From: a bacterium
Lineage (GTDB): Bacteria; Patescibacteriota; Microgenomatia; Levybacterales; UBA12049
Reading direction: 5' to 3'
Assembly (NCBI GenBank): GCA_021813005.1
Contig: JAKAMH010000032.1
Span: 1-9,322 of the forward strand
DNA: 9,322 nucleotides
Shown here piece by piece: positions 1 to 5,811 of this stretch. A program made the position numbers and the translations under genes. Position 1 is the first letter of the stretch, and each line of letters opens with the position of its first letter. The notes under the pieces are model-generated. The model was not told the DNA's origin. It made no database searches and was given only the letters and a program-made list of their open reading frames with translations.

Positions 1-266
1 AAGAGCGTCGGGGAGGGAGAGGGTGTTGGCGTCTCGGGGATAAGGGTCGGCGTAGGTTTGGACGGTAGAAATGACAACTTCTGACCGCCGGACATCCCCA
101 GATAGTATAAACCGCCAAGCACCGCACCTGCCAAAAGCAGCAGGACGACGAGGAAAAGGAAAATCCGTCTGCCCGTCCGGGAGGTCTTTTCAACGTACGT
201 CGGAAATCCTGGAAAGGAGGAGGCAGCCTGGTCTCGTTTGGTATAAAAGCGTTTGCGTACAGCCAT
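1..266 (-). CDS. Membrane-anchored protein, N-terminal part (runs off left edge)
   Basis: This is the 5' end of a leftward gene, open to the window edge; 88 codons are visible. It starts MAVRKRFYTKRDQ and has a basic cytoplasmic stretch ending TSRTGRR. A single hydrophobic helix follows at about residues 39-57 (IFLFLVVLLLLAGAVLGG). Next comes a linker rich in Thr and Pro (PTPTLIPETPTPSPSP). The layout (short basic N-terminus, one signal anchor, extracytoplasmic Thr/Pro linker) is that of a type II anchored envelope protein whose functional domain lies beyond residue 88. LytR-type or other wall-associated domains often follow such an anchor, but none is visible, so no function is given. The start is the first ATG after an in-frame gap from the divergent spoIID-like gene; there is no convincing Shine-Dalgarno. 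It was recognised by translating the complement. Confidence 0.8.
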   Translation of the reverse strand, partial: MAVRKRFYTKRDQAASSFPGFPTYVEKTSRTGRRIFLFLVVLLLLAGAVLGGLYYLGMSGGQKLSFLPSKPTPTLIPETPTPSPSPTL

Positions 267-289
267 AGTATTCTTGGGAATTGCAGTTC

Positions 290-306
290 AAAGTGTACCA
301 CACTTT
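290..306. promoter_or_regulatory. Perfect 7-bp dyad between divergent genes, candidate operator
   Basis: AAAGTGT, three bases (acc), ACACTTT form a perfect inverted repeat in the 84-bp divergent intergenic region. It lies upstream of the -35 of the rightward promoter and in the leader/promoter zone of the leftward gene. On the minus strand the bases TGGTACACT overlap it and could be an extended -10 for the leftward gene. A regulator acting on both genes is plausible, but the protein is unknown. Confidence 0.35.
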
Positions 307-313
307 CCCCGCT

Positions 314-344
314 TTGAAAATGTCTCGCTGCTATTTGCTATAAT
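314..344 (+). promoter_or_regulatory. Promoter of the spoIID-like gene, likely leaderless
   Basis: The -35 is TTGAAA (314-319) and the -10 is a consensus TATAAT (339-344), preceded by TGC, which makes an extended -10. The spacer of 19 bp is long, which the extended -10 may offset. Six bases separate the -10 from the ATG at 351, so the predicted first transcribed base is the A of the start codon. No Shine-Dalgarno is present, which fits a leaderless transcript. Confidence 0.7.
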
Positions 345-350
345 ACTTTC

Positions 351-2066
351 ATGCCCGTCAAAAAATTGCTCCTCTCTCTGTCTGCGGCCTTCTTTCTACT
401 CGCCGTGGTTCTTAACACCACACGGCCGGTTGCCGCCGACCAGTTGGCAGACATTACAACTCAGATTAATGACCTGAAGCATGCGCTCGATATGTCAGTT
501 TCTGCTACCAAACCGCTTGAGTCACAGGTGGCATCAATGCAGCAACAGGTAACGGATATCAAGAATCGCATCTGGATGATTGAGCAGGACGTAGCAACCA
601 AGAAAAAAGAGATCGACAACGGCTATAAAAATCTCGCCGAGAAAGAAAAACTGCTCAATGCAACAATCCGCGATTACTACATTAAGAGCTATTACAACTC
701 ACCGCTGCTTATCTTTTTCTCCGCTGCCAATGCCTCGCAGATCACCCAGATTCTTGCCTATCAGCGGGCAAAAACAGATCAGGATAAATCAGTCATTACC
801 AATATCGCGCTTTCCATCACCGATCTTGAGGCGAGAAAACAAGCGCTTCTCCAGGAAGAACAGCAACTCGCCTCCGTACAGGCAAGCCTTGACGAGCAGA
901 CAGCCAAACTTGACAAGATTATTACCGGTGCCAAAGCCTACCAAGCAACGCTAACAGGAAAGATTGCCGATCTCTCGTCTCAACAGCAGGCCATTATCAA
1001 TGCGAGAAGCGGTTCATTCACCGCGACAATCGGAGACAGTGACCTCGCAGACGATATTAATGCATCGGTAAAGGGATTTCGTGATTCGGCCCCGGCAGGA
1101 TCGTTTGCCGTCTTCTCGTTTGGCGCTTATACACACCGAAAAGGCATGAGCCAGTATGGTGCTTTTGGCCGGGCAAGCCGTGGCCAAGATTACCATGCCA
1201 TCCTTAAAGCCTACTACGGCAAGGATGTCTCCAATGCTGATACCGGCGGAAGTATTCAAGTAGACGGCGCCGGCAGTATCGACTTTGAAACACAGTACCT
1301 CTATGGCATTGCTGAGATGCCGTCAAACTTTCCCATGGACGCTCTTAAAGCCCAGGCAGTGGCCGCCAGAACCTATGCCTATCGCTACAAGCAGCAGGGG
1401 CAGTCAATCTGTGCAACCGAGAGTTGTCAAGTATATTTAGCTTCAAAGGCTGCTAATCCGCCACCCGAGTGGAAACAGGCAGTGGATGACACAAAGGGCC
1501 AGATTATTGACGGGGTCGTCACCTACTTCTCCTCGACGGCGGGGGGTTATTTGACTACAAGTGGCTGGGATACAACAGATGGGCAGGGTGGATCTAACTT
1601 TGCTGATAATGCCTATGAGAAAATCGCCGGTTCGCCCTGGTTTTATAAAGCCTGGTATACACAAAGCTACAGCGTCTCGAGCGCCAAGTGCGGCCGGAGC
1701 AATCCCTGGCTCACGTCAGCAGACATGGCAGACTTCATTAACGCCTACTATGTCCTTTTTCACGGCGGCTCCTCCGACGAAACAAAGCGTGTTTCCCCCA
1801 CTACTACAGACTGCTGGCCGGGCAATCCCTACAGTCAGGATGAATTGCGCCAGGTTTCGGACAAATATGGCGGCGGTGTCTCGAGCGTCTCCGGCGTAAC
1901 AGTCTCTGAAGGCAGTGGCCAGACAAATGAGGTAATCTTCCAGACAGATAAAGGAGAGCGGGACATTCCGGGCATCGACTTCAAAACCGCCTTTAACCTG
2001 CGGGCTCCCGGCTACCTCTCTATCCCGCAAAATGGGTTTGCCTTCTTCAATATCGAACACAAGTAG
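351..2066 (+). CDS. Secreted coiled-coil protein with C-terminal SpoIID/LytB domain
   Basis: The protein has 571 residues. A signal peptide spans about 1-29 (KK, hydrophobic core, VAA before D30). Residues about 31-225 are two blocks of long coiled coil separated by a YYxxSYYNSPL segment, resembling the N-terminal coils of wall-hydrolase regulators such as CwlO/EnvC. Residues about 250-470 are a SpoIID domain: SFGAYTHRKGMSQYGAFGRA, then the hallmark YGIAEMPSNFP with the putative catalytic Glu322, then LKAQAVAARTYAYRY. Cys354 and Cys359 fit the family's metal-binding pair, and DTKGQIIDG with STAGGY follows. SpoIID of Bacillus is a lytic transglycosylase that cleaves glycan strands. Here, outside sporulation, a role in peptidoglycan remodelling at the outer face of the membrane is inferred. 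The start is fixed by the -10 box six bases upstream. It leads the gene cluster; 76 bp separate it from the next gene. Confidence 0.93.
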   Translation: MPVKKLLLSLSAAFFLLAVVLNTTRPVAADQLADITTQINDLKHALDMSVSATKPLESQVASMQQQVTDIKNRIWMIEQDVATKKKEIDNGYKNLAEKEKLLNATIRDYYIKSYYNSPLLIFFSAANASQITQILAYQRAKTDQDKSVITNIALSITDLEARKQALLQEEQQLASVQASLDEQTAKLDKIITGAKAYQATLTGKIADLSSQQQAIINARSGSFTATIGDSDLADDINASVKGFRDSAPAGSFAVFSFGAYTHRKGMSQYGAFGRASRGQDYHAILKAYYGKDVSNADTGGSIQVDGAGSIDFETQYLYGIAEMPSNFPMDALKAQAVAARTYAYRYKQQGQSICATESCQVYLASKAANPPPEWKQAVDDTKGQIIDGVVTYFSSTAGGYLTTSGWDTTDGQGGSNFADNAYEKIAGSPWFYKAWYTQSYSVSSAKCGRSNPWLTSADMADFINAYYVLFHGGSSDETKRVSPTTTDCWPGNPYSQDELRQVSDKYGGGVSSVSGVTVSEGSGQTNEVIFQTDKGERDIPGIDFKTAFNLRAPGYLSIPQNGFAFFNIEHK

Positions 2067-2098
2067 CACAGGAGGCTGCAGGTCGACAAAAGATGAGG

Positions 2099-2104
2099 TA
2101 TAAT
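2099..2104 (+). promoter_or_regulatory. -10 element upstream of the PH-like gene
   Basis: A consensus TATAAT stands in the 76-bp gap after the spoIID-like gene. No good -35 is seen at the right distance (CTGCAG at 17 bp). A transcript from here would have a leader of about 32 nt before the ATG at 2143, without a Shine-Dalgarno. It suggests that the following three genes have their own promoter. Confidence 0.45.
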
Positions 2105-2142
2105 ACAGCAGACGAAATGCGGCAACGCACTTCGCCATTTGT

Positions 2143-2811
2143 ATGCCTGATATTTTTGTTTCAACACCGGCCGAAAAATCATCCAACCCGGCGGTCGGCG
2201 CGGACAAGGCGGCAGTAGCACCCCCGCAGTCTCAGGAGATGGGGCCGGCAGGTAAGTCCCTGCCGTTTCTGGCGGCATTTTGCGAAAACCCGCTCGGTAT
2301 CCGCTTCCGCGACCAGGATCCGGATGAAACCGTCAAACTTTTTCTGAGACGCCACCTGATCACCAATATTCCCTGGGTTGTCATAACTGTACTCCTCCTC
2401 TTTGTACCGCTTCTGATCCCGCCTCTTCTTTCCACATTTGCAATCAGGCTTACCGCCGTTCCGCAGAGCATTATCGTCGTACTTCTCCTCTTTTACTATA
2501 TAATCGTCTTCGGATACGGCCTGGTTAATTTCGTCACCTGGTTCTACAATATCGGCATTGTCACCGACAAGAAAGTGTTGGACGCCGACTTTTCAAACGT
2601 CATGTACAAAAATATCTCCGTGACTAGCATACAGGACTTAGCCGACGTTGATTATACGCAGCAGGGATTTCTCCAGACATTTTTCAACTTCGGGGATGTA
2701 TTCATGCAGACTGAAGCGATCAAACAGAACTTTGAGTTTGAGAAAGTACCGCAACCGGCCAGGATCACCCATATATTACTCGATCTTATAGAAAGGCAGC
2801 CACACGGATGA
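2143..2811 (+). CDS. PH-like domain membrane protein (bPH2/YdbS-like)
   Basis: The protein has 222 residues. Residues 1-60 are polar, of low complexity and probably disordered. Two hydrophobic helices follow at about 72-96 (LITNIPWVVITVLLLFVPLL) and 107-131. Residues about 135-218 form a single C-terminal bacterial PH-like domain. The signs are IVTDKKVLDADFSNVMYKNIS, then IQDLADVDYTQQGFLQTFFNFGDVFMQT, and a closing EKVPQPARITHILLDLI. This pattern (a 'gets its structure from a source' TDKRIL start, a GxxxxxxNFGDV motif and a VPxPxxI end) is that of the DUF304/YdbS group, whose molecular role is mostly unknown. The domain should face the cytoplasm or membrane interface. Its TGA stop overlaps the next ATG (ATGA), which implies translational coupling. 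Confidence 0.85.
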   Translation: MPDIFVSTPAEKSSNPAVGADKAAVAPPQSQEMGPAGKSLPFLAAFCENPLGIRFRDQDPDETVKLFLRRHLITNIPWVVITVLLLFVPLLIPPLLSTFAIRLTAVPQSIIVVLLLFYYIIVFGYGLVNFVTWFYNIGIVTDKKVLDADFSNVMYKNISVTSIQDLADVDYTQQGFLQTFFNFGDVFMQTEAIKQNFEFEKVPQPARITHILLDLIERQPHG

Positions 2812-3044
2812 TAGATCTTTTACCGGCCATACAAAGCTTACGTCTCGTGCTTTTTATCAAGATCGCGCTGCTAATCATTTTGGGCCTCTACGCCGTCTTT
2901 GCCTTGATGGTGTTTAACCAGGTACGCTCGTTCAATAAGGTCATTTTTCTAACCTCCAATAAGTCAACCATCCTACAATTGGTAACACTCGTGTATCTGC
3001 TCGCCTGCGTATCGCTTTTTTTACTAACACTTGTTATAGTATAG
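2808..3044 (+). CDS. Small two-helix membrane protein
   Basis: The protein has 78 residues with two predicted membrane helices at about 15-36 (LFIKIALLIILGLYAVFALM) and 56-78 (LQLVTLVYLLACVSLFLLTL). They are joined by a short polar loop, VRSFNKVIFLTSNKST. No catalytic motif is visible. The gene starts inside the stop of the PH-like gene (ATGA overlap) and ends four bases before the next start, so it is a middle member of a tight operon. Similar short two-helix proteins occur often in CPR genomes as uncharacterised families; I do not assign one. A partner or accessory role to the neighbouring PH-like or PP2C-like protein is only inferred from the spacing. Confidence 0.8.
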   Translation: MIDLLPAIQSLRLVLFIKIALLIILGLYAVFALMVFNQVRSFNKVIFLTSNKSTILQLVTLVYLLACVSLFLLTLVIV

Positions 3045-3048
3045 AGTA

Positions 3049-4854
3049 ATGGGAAGCGGGAGTGCATCTTCGGCAAAGCCAAACTTGGCGTTCGCAAAGA
3101 TCGTTGCCACGCCAACTCCTACCTCGTGGTCGCAGGTCTATAACGCGGGAAGTCTCTTTGTTATCATCTCCCTCTCGCTCAAGGAAGCCGACGCTTCAGG
3201 TGCACTTCCCGCCCTCGGCAAGAAACTCATTGGCAACCTGGAGGCTGAATTTTTTACTCTGGAGGATAAAACACTCGCAACAATAAAAGAGGTGGTCACC
3301 CGCTGCCTGACGGATATTCCCCCCGGGGTCACCCTCGACCTCTCTTTGGCCTACGTGAAACAAACCCTCCTCTACCTGGTCATCCAAGGTGCCGGGAGGA
3401 TCGTCATGAAGCGCGCGGAGACAATTGGGACATTACTAAGTGCCGAGCCTACCGACCAGGAGGCCTCTACCCACACCGCTTCCGGCTACCTCAAACCGGA
3501 TGACATCGTCCTCCTCATGACGCCACAGTTTGTTGACGAGGTAACTGAGGAGGATCTAACGCGCGCCCTCGACGTGAGCATCCCCCAGGACGTAGCCGAG
3601 ACACTCGCTCCCAAAGTACACGGCGCCGAAAACGGGGCCGCCTCGGCTGTCGTTTTCAGCTTCCAAGGCATTACCCAGCCTGTTTTCTCCGAAGCTCCGG
3701 CTGAAATAGAGGAGGGACTACCTGACCAGCCGGGGTCCCTGCCATCTGAGGCAGAACGCCCTCTCCCAGATACGGAGATGGAGCCTCTGCTTAACACACC
3801 GCGTCTATCACTTATACAAAAAGTACGCTCCCGCTTCCCGTCTTTCAAGCTGCGCTCCCGGTTGACGCACAAGCGGAGGGTAACGCTTACCATCGCCGTC
3901 GCCATTATTATTGTTCTTACCGCCAGCATTTACTTTACCAAGAAAAATGAGCAGAATAAGAAGCAGCGAGCACTCTACGAGGCAGTCTATAACAGCGCCA
4001 AAGCAAAGTATACGGAGGGAACCGGGCTCGAAAGTCTTGATAAAAGCCGTGCCCACAGCGATTTCCAAGCCGCCGCACAAACGCTGAAGAGCAGTATCGG
4101 CTCTTTTCCTACAGGATCAGCTGACAGACAACACCTCCAGGATCTACTCGATAAGGTCGAGGCCGAGCTGACAGCCACACAGCAGCTGCATACCGTGTCC
4201 CCAAGCAAGGCTGCTGCAGGCAGTGCACCACTTCTCTCGTTTGCCGCCAAACAGACCGCCTCAGGCTACAGCGAAGACGCTGATAACTTCTATTTTCTGA
4301 CAGGAAGCGGAGTCAGTGAGGAGGCCAAATCGGGCGGCTCCCCCAGGGTCATTCTCAAAAACAATAACGACTGGACAGACCCTAAAGCCCTAAGCGTCTA
4401 CCAGGGAAACATCTACATTCTCGATAGCGCCAAAGCGGTCCTTAAGTTCGTCGCCGGAGCAGGCGGTTACGGCAAGTCCTCCTATTTTTCGGGCAGTGCC
4501 CCCGACATGTCTCAGGCTGTCTCAATGAGTATTGACGGCGACGTCTGGATACTCTTTAAAGACGGTACCATCAAGCAATATACCAAAGGACAGGAGGACC
4601 CGTTCAGCCTGCAAGGCATCGACACCCCGCTTAAAAGTCCAACTAAGATATACACCACTCGTGACCTAACGCACCTCTACGTCCTGGACAACGACAACCA
4701 GCGCGTCGTCAAGCTTGGCAAAGACGGCACCTTTAAAGCGCAGTATCAAAATGCTCTCTTCGGCAAGGCAGAGGACCTGACAGTCTCTGAGAAAGACAGC
4801 ACCGTGTATGTCCTCTCCGGCGGCAAAGTGTACCAGTTTACCATGAATGATTAG
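3049..4854 (+). CDS. Degenerate PP2C-like domain, one TM helix, extracytoplasmic beta-propeller
   Basis: The protein has 601 residues. Residues about 15-210 resemble the second half of the PPM/PP2C fold. LSLAYVKQTLLYLVIQGAGRIVMKRAETIGTLL matches the 'GDSRAYLLRDGKLEQLT' strand pair, and YLKPDDIVLLMTPQFVDEVTEEDLTRAL matches the 'GDxLLLxSDGLxDxVxxxxL' motif. However, the metal-binding Asp residues (DG, SDG) are replaced, so phosphatase activity is unlikely. A Pro/Glu-rich linker (about 210-255), a basic stretch and one membrane helix (about 278-296) follow, then an extracytoplasmic helical segment (about 300-385). Residues about 395-601 hold repeated strands of the NHL/TolB-like propeller type: NIYILDSAKAVLKF, DVWILFKDGTIKQY, HLYVLDNDNQRVVKL, TVYVLSGGKVYQF. 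The architecture suggests a sensor passing an outside state to an inside pseudo-phosphatase. The start lies 4 bp after the previous stop. Confidence 0.75.
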   Translation: MGSGSASSAKPNLAFAKIVATPTPTSWSQVYNAGSLFVIISLSLKEADASGALPALGKKLIGNLEAEFFTLEDKTLATIKEVVTRCLTDIPPGVTLDLSLAYVKQTLLYLVIQGAGRIVMKRAETIGTLLSAEPTDQEASTHTASGYLKPDDIVLLMTPQFVDEVTEEDLTRALDVSIPQDVAETLAPKVHGAENGAASAVVFSFQGITQPVFSEAPAEIEEGLPDQPGSLPSEAERPLPDTEMEPLLNTPRLSLIQKVRSRFPSFKLRSRLTHKRRVTLTIAVAIIIVLTASIYFTKKNEQNKKQRALYEAVYNSAKAKYTEGTGLESLDKSRAHSDFQAAAQTLKSSIGSFPTGSADRQHLQDLLDKVEAELTATQQLHTVSPSKAAAGSAPLLSFAAKQTASGYSEDADNFYFLTGSGVSEEAKSGGSPRVILKNNNDWTDPKALSVYQGNIYILDSAKAVLKFVAGAGGYGKSSYFSGSAPDMSQAVSMSIDGDVWILFKDGTIKQYTKGQEDPFSLQGIDTPLKSPTKIYTTRDLTHLYVLDNDNQRVVKLGKDGTFKAQYQNALFGKAEDLTVSEKDSTVYVLSGGKVYQFTMND

Positions 4855-4859
4855 CCTCC

Positions 4860-4888
4860 TGTACATCCACAATCCCCTCTGGTATCAT
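4860..4888 (+). promoter_or_regulatory. smpB promoter, likely leaderless
   Basis: TGTACA (4860-4865) and TATCAT (4883-4888) are 17 bp apart. TGG directly before the -10 makes an extended -10. Six bases separate the -10 from the smpB ATG, as for the spoIID-like gene, so transcription probably begins at the start codon. No ribosome binding site is seen. Confidence 0.55.
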
Positions 4889-4894
4889 TGAGGC

Positions 4895-5335
4895 ATGAAA
4901 ATCGTAAACAGACGGGCACGTTATGACTATGATATCCAGGAGACATTTGAAGCAGGCATCAACCTCTACGGGCATGAGGTAAAATCCATACGCTTAGGCC
5001 ACGCGGATCTCACCGGCAGCTACGCACGTATCATCGGCAGCGAGGCATACCTCATTAATGCCAAAGTTTTCCCCTACGAGTTCGCACGACTTGAGGGATA
5101 TGACTTGAAACGGACGAGGAAACTACTGCTACACAAAAAGCAGATCACTTCGCTCAAAGCTAAAACTGACGGGTCGGGCTTGACAATCGTGCCTATTTCT
5201 CTGTATACTACGCGGAGTCTCATCAAGGTTGAGCTGGGGTTGGGAAAACCCAAAAGGCAGTACGAAAAACGAGAGAAAATTAAGAAGCGGGACCTTGACC
5301 GGGATATCGAAGCAGCCCTTCGAGGTAAGACGTAA
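4895..5335 (+). CDS. smpB: SsrA-binding protein SmpB
   Basis: The protein has 146 residues, close to the usual 145-160 of the family. It carries the family signature from the start: NRRARYDYDIQETFEAGI, GHEVKSIRLGHADLTGSYARI, then PYEFARLEGYDLKRTRKLLLHKKQI, GLTIVPISLYT and VELGLGKPKRQYEKREKIKKRD. The basic C-terminal tail (DRDIEAALRGKT) is the part that enters the decoding centre. SmpB binds the tRNA-like domain of tmRNA and brings alanyl-tmRNA to stalled ribosomes for trans-translation. Its RNA partner, ssrA, begins 72 bp downstream on the same strand, a common arrangement. The stop is TAA, and no terminator lies between the two, so they may be co-transcribed. Confidence 0.98.
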   Translation: MKIVNRRARYDYDIQETFEAGINLYGHEVKSIRLGHADLTGSYARIIGSEAYLINAKVFPYEFARLEGYDLKRTRKLLLHKKQITSLKAKTDGSGLTIVPISLYTTRSLIKVELGLGKPKRQYEKREKIKKRDLDRDIEAALRGKT

Positions 5336-5349
5336 TCAATGTCCACCGT

Positions 5350-5384
5350 GGCTTCATGAAGCCGATGAGCGAACCCCACTTCGC
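5350..5384. repeat. Two short stem-loops between smpB and ssrA
   Basis: GGCTT/AAGCC (5350-5354 with 5359-5363) and GCGAA/TTCGC (5369-5373 with 5380-5384) are adjacent hairpins in the 72-bp gap. Neither is followed by a T-run, so they are not obvious terminators. They could serve in 5' processing of tmRNA from an smpB-ssrA transcript. No promoter for ssrA is recognisable in the gap. Confidence 0.3.
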
Positions 5385-5498
5385 TCTGAGAGCTTCGCGG
5401 GGCAAGGGGGGATGAATTGATTCGACGGAAGACAGATCTTTAAAAACTGCAAGCCGACTTTTGTTCATCAGTCGTAAAACAGGAACTAAAAAATAAAT

Positions 5499-5546
5499 GC
5501 TAACAGCAAAACTGCTAGCGCCAACTTCAATTACGCATTTGCTTAA
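5499..5546 (+). CDS. tmRNA tag peptide reading frame
   Basis: The frame reads ANSKTASANFNYAFA and ends at TAA; a second in-line TAA follows after one base. With the alanine carried by tmRNA, the appended tag would be (A)ANSKTASANFNYAFA. The Ala-Asn start and the hydrophobic NYAFA end match the pattern of bacterial tags (Ala-Asn start, YALAA-like end) recognised by ClpXP-type proteases. The resume codon lies 12 bases after pseudoknot 1, the usual spacing. It is not an independently initiated gene. Confidence 0.9.
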   Translation, partial: ANSKTASANFNYAFA

Positions 5547-5749
5547 TTAAGTAGGCTGTCCTTTGCATCTTTTCTCAACGGGATGTGAATGGGCATAAAA
5601 ACAGTTGAGAAGTCGGTAAGAAACGTGGCCTGTTTTTTATAACGCACTTATCTTTTCGGCCTCGGTTTGTCTCTTGCCTGTCGATTGGCGTATAAGACAA
5701 ACGACATTCCATAAATCTCGGCCATAGGCCGATCGTCCTCTGGACGAGA

Positions 5750-5811
5750 CTACGCTTGTAGATGTTTTTTCAATCTATTTTCGGACTCCGGATCACTCCC
5801 GGACATCTCCA
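5750..5811. other. Attachment-site region: ssrA 3' end shared with recombinase 3' end
   Basis: The last 62 bp of ssrA are also, on the other strand, the last 20 or so codons and stop (TAG at 5750-5752) of the serine recombinase. The recombinase C-terminus reads EMSGSDPESE, which is what the antisense of a tmRNA/tRNA T-arm and acceptor stem encodes (compare EMAG.EPASE from a canonical TLD). The element must therefore have recombined within this stretch, so that its recombinase gene completes its 3' end with ssrA sequence. The exact crossover cannot be placed without the other junction, which is not in the window. Confidence 0.75.

Larger units (their letters stand above)
5408..5811 (+). ncRNA. 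ssrA: tmRNA (transfer-messenger RNA), one-piece
   Basis: The 5' acceptor strand GGGGATG (5408-5414) pairs with CATCTCC (5804-5810), including a G3-U70 wobble, the alanine identity element. The conserved GATTCGACGG follows at the 5' side and TTCGGAC at 5781-5787. The T arm is TCCGG/CCGGA with a 7-base loop. P2 pairs AGAT...AAAAAC...CAAG with CTTG...GTTTTT...ATCT. Pseudoknot 1 is CGACT/AGTCG (5455-5459, 5470-5474) interlocked with GTTC/GAAC (5463-5466, 5483-5486), ending 12 bases before the resume codon GCT at 5499. Further helices are TTCTCAAC/GTTGAGAA (5572-5579, 5604-5611), GTTTGTCT/AGACAAAC (5665-5672, 5695-5702), CGGCC/GGCCG and CGTCC/GGACG. CCA is not encoded (ACAC follows). Oddity: the T-loop reads ATCACTC instead of TTCRANY. 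The 3' end overlaps the recombinase gene in antisense. Confidence 0.96.

Noticed and set aside
71..268. Plus-strand ORF of 65 codons at the left edge
   Set aside because: It is antisense to the anchored protein on the minus strand, whose signal anchor and Thr/Pro linker are far more convincing.
1716..2207. Minus-strand ORF of 163 codons opposite the spoIID-like gene
   Set aside because: It lies opposite a strongly supported SpoIID domain, has no recognisable domain and Cys-rich, unlikely composition; it is a shadow frame.
3486..3929. Minus-strand ORF of 147 codons opposite the PP2C-like gene
   Set aside because: Ser/Arg-rich low-complexity translation typical of an antisense frame; the plus-strand frame has clear domain logic.
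5632..5639. T-run TTTTTT suggesting a terminator
   Set aside because: It is inside the tmRNA between pseudoknots and has no GC-rich stem directly before it.
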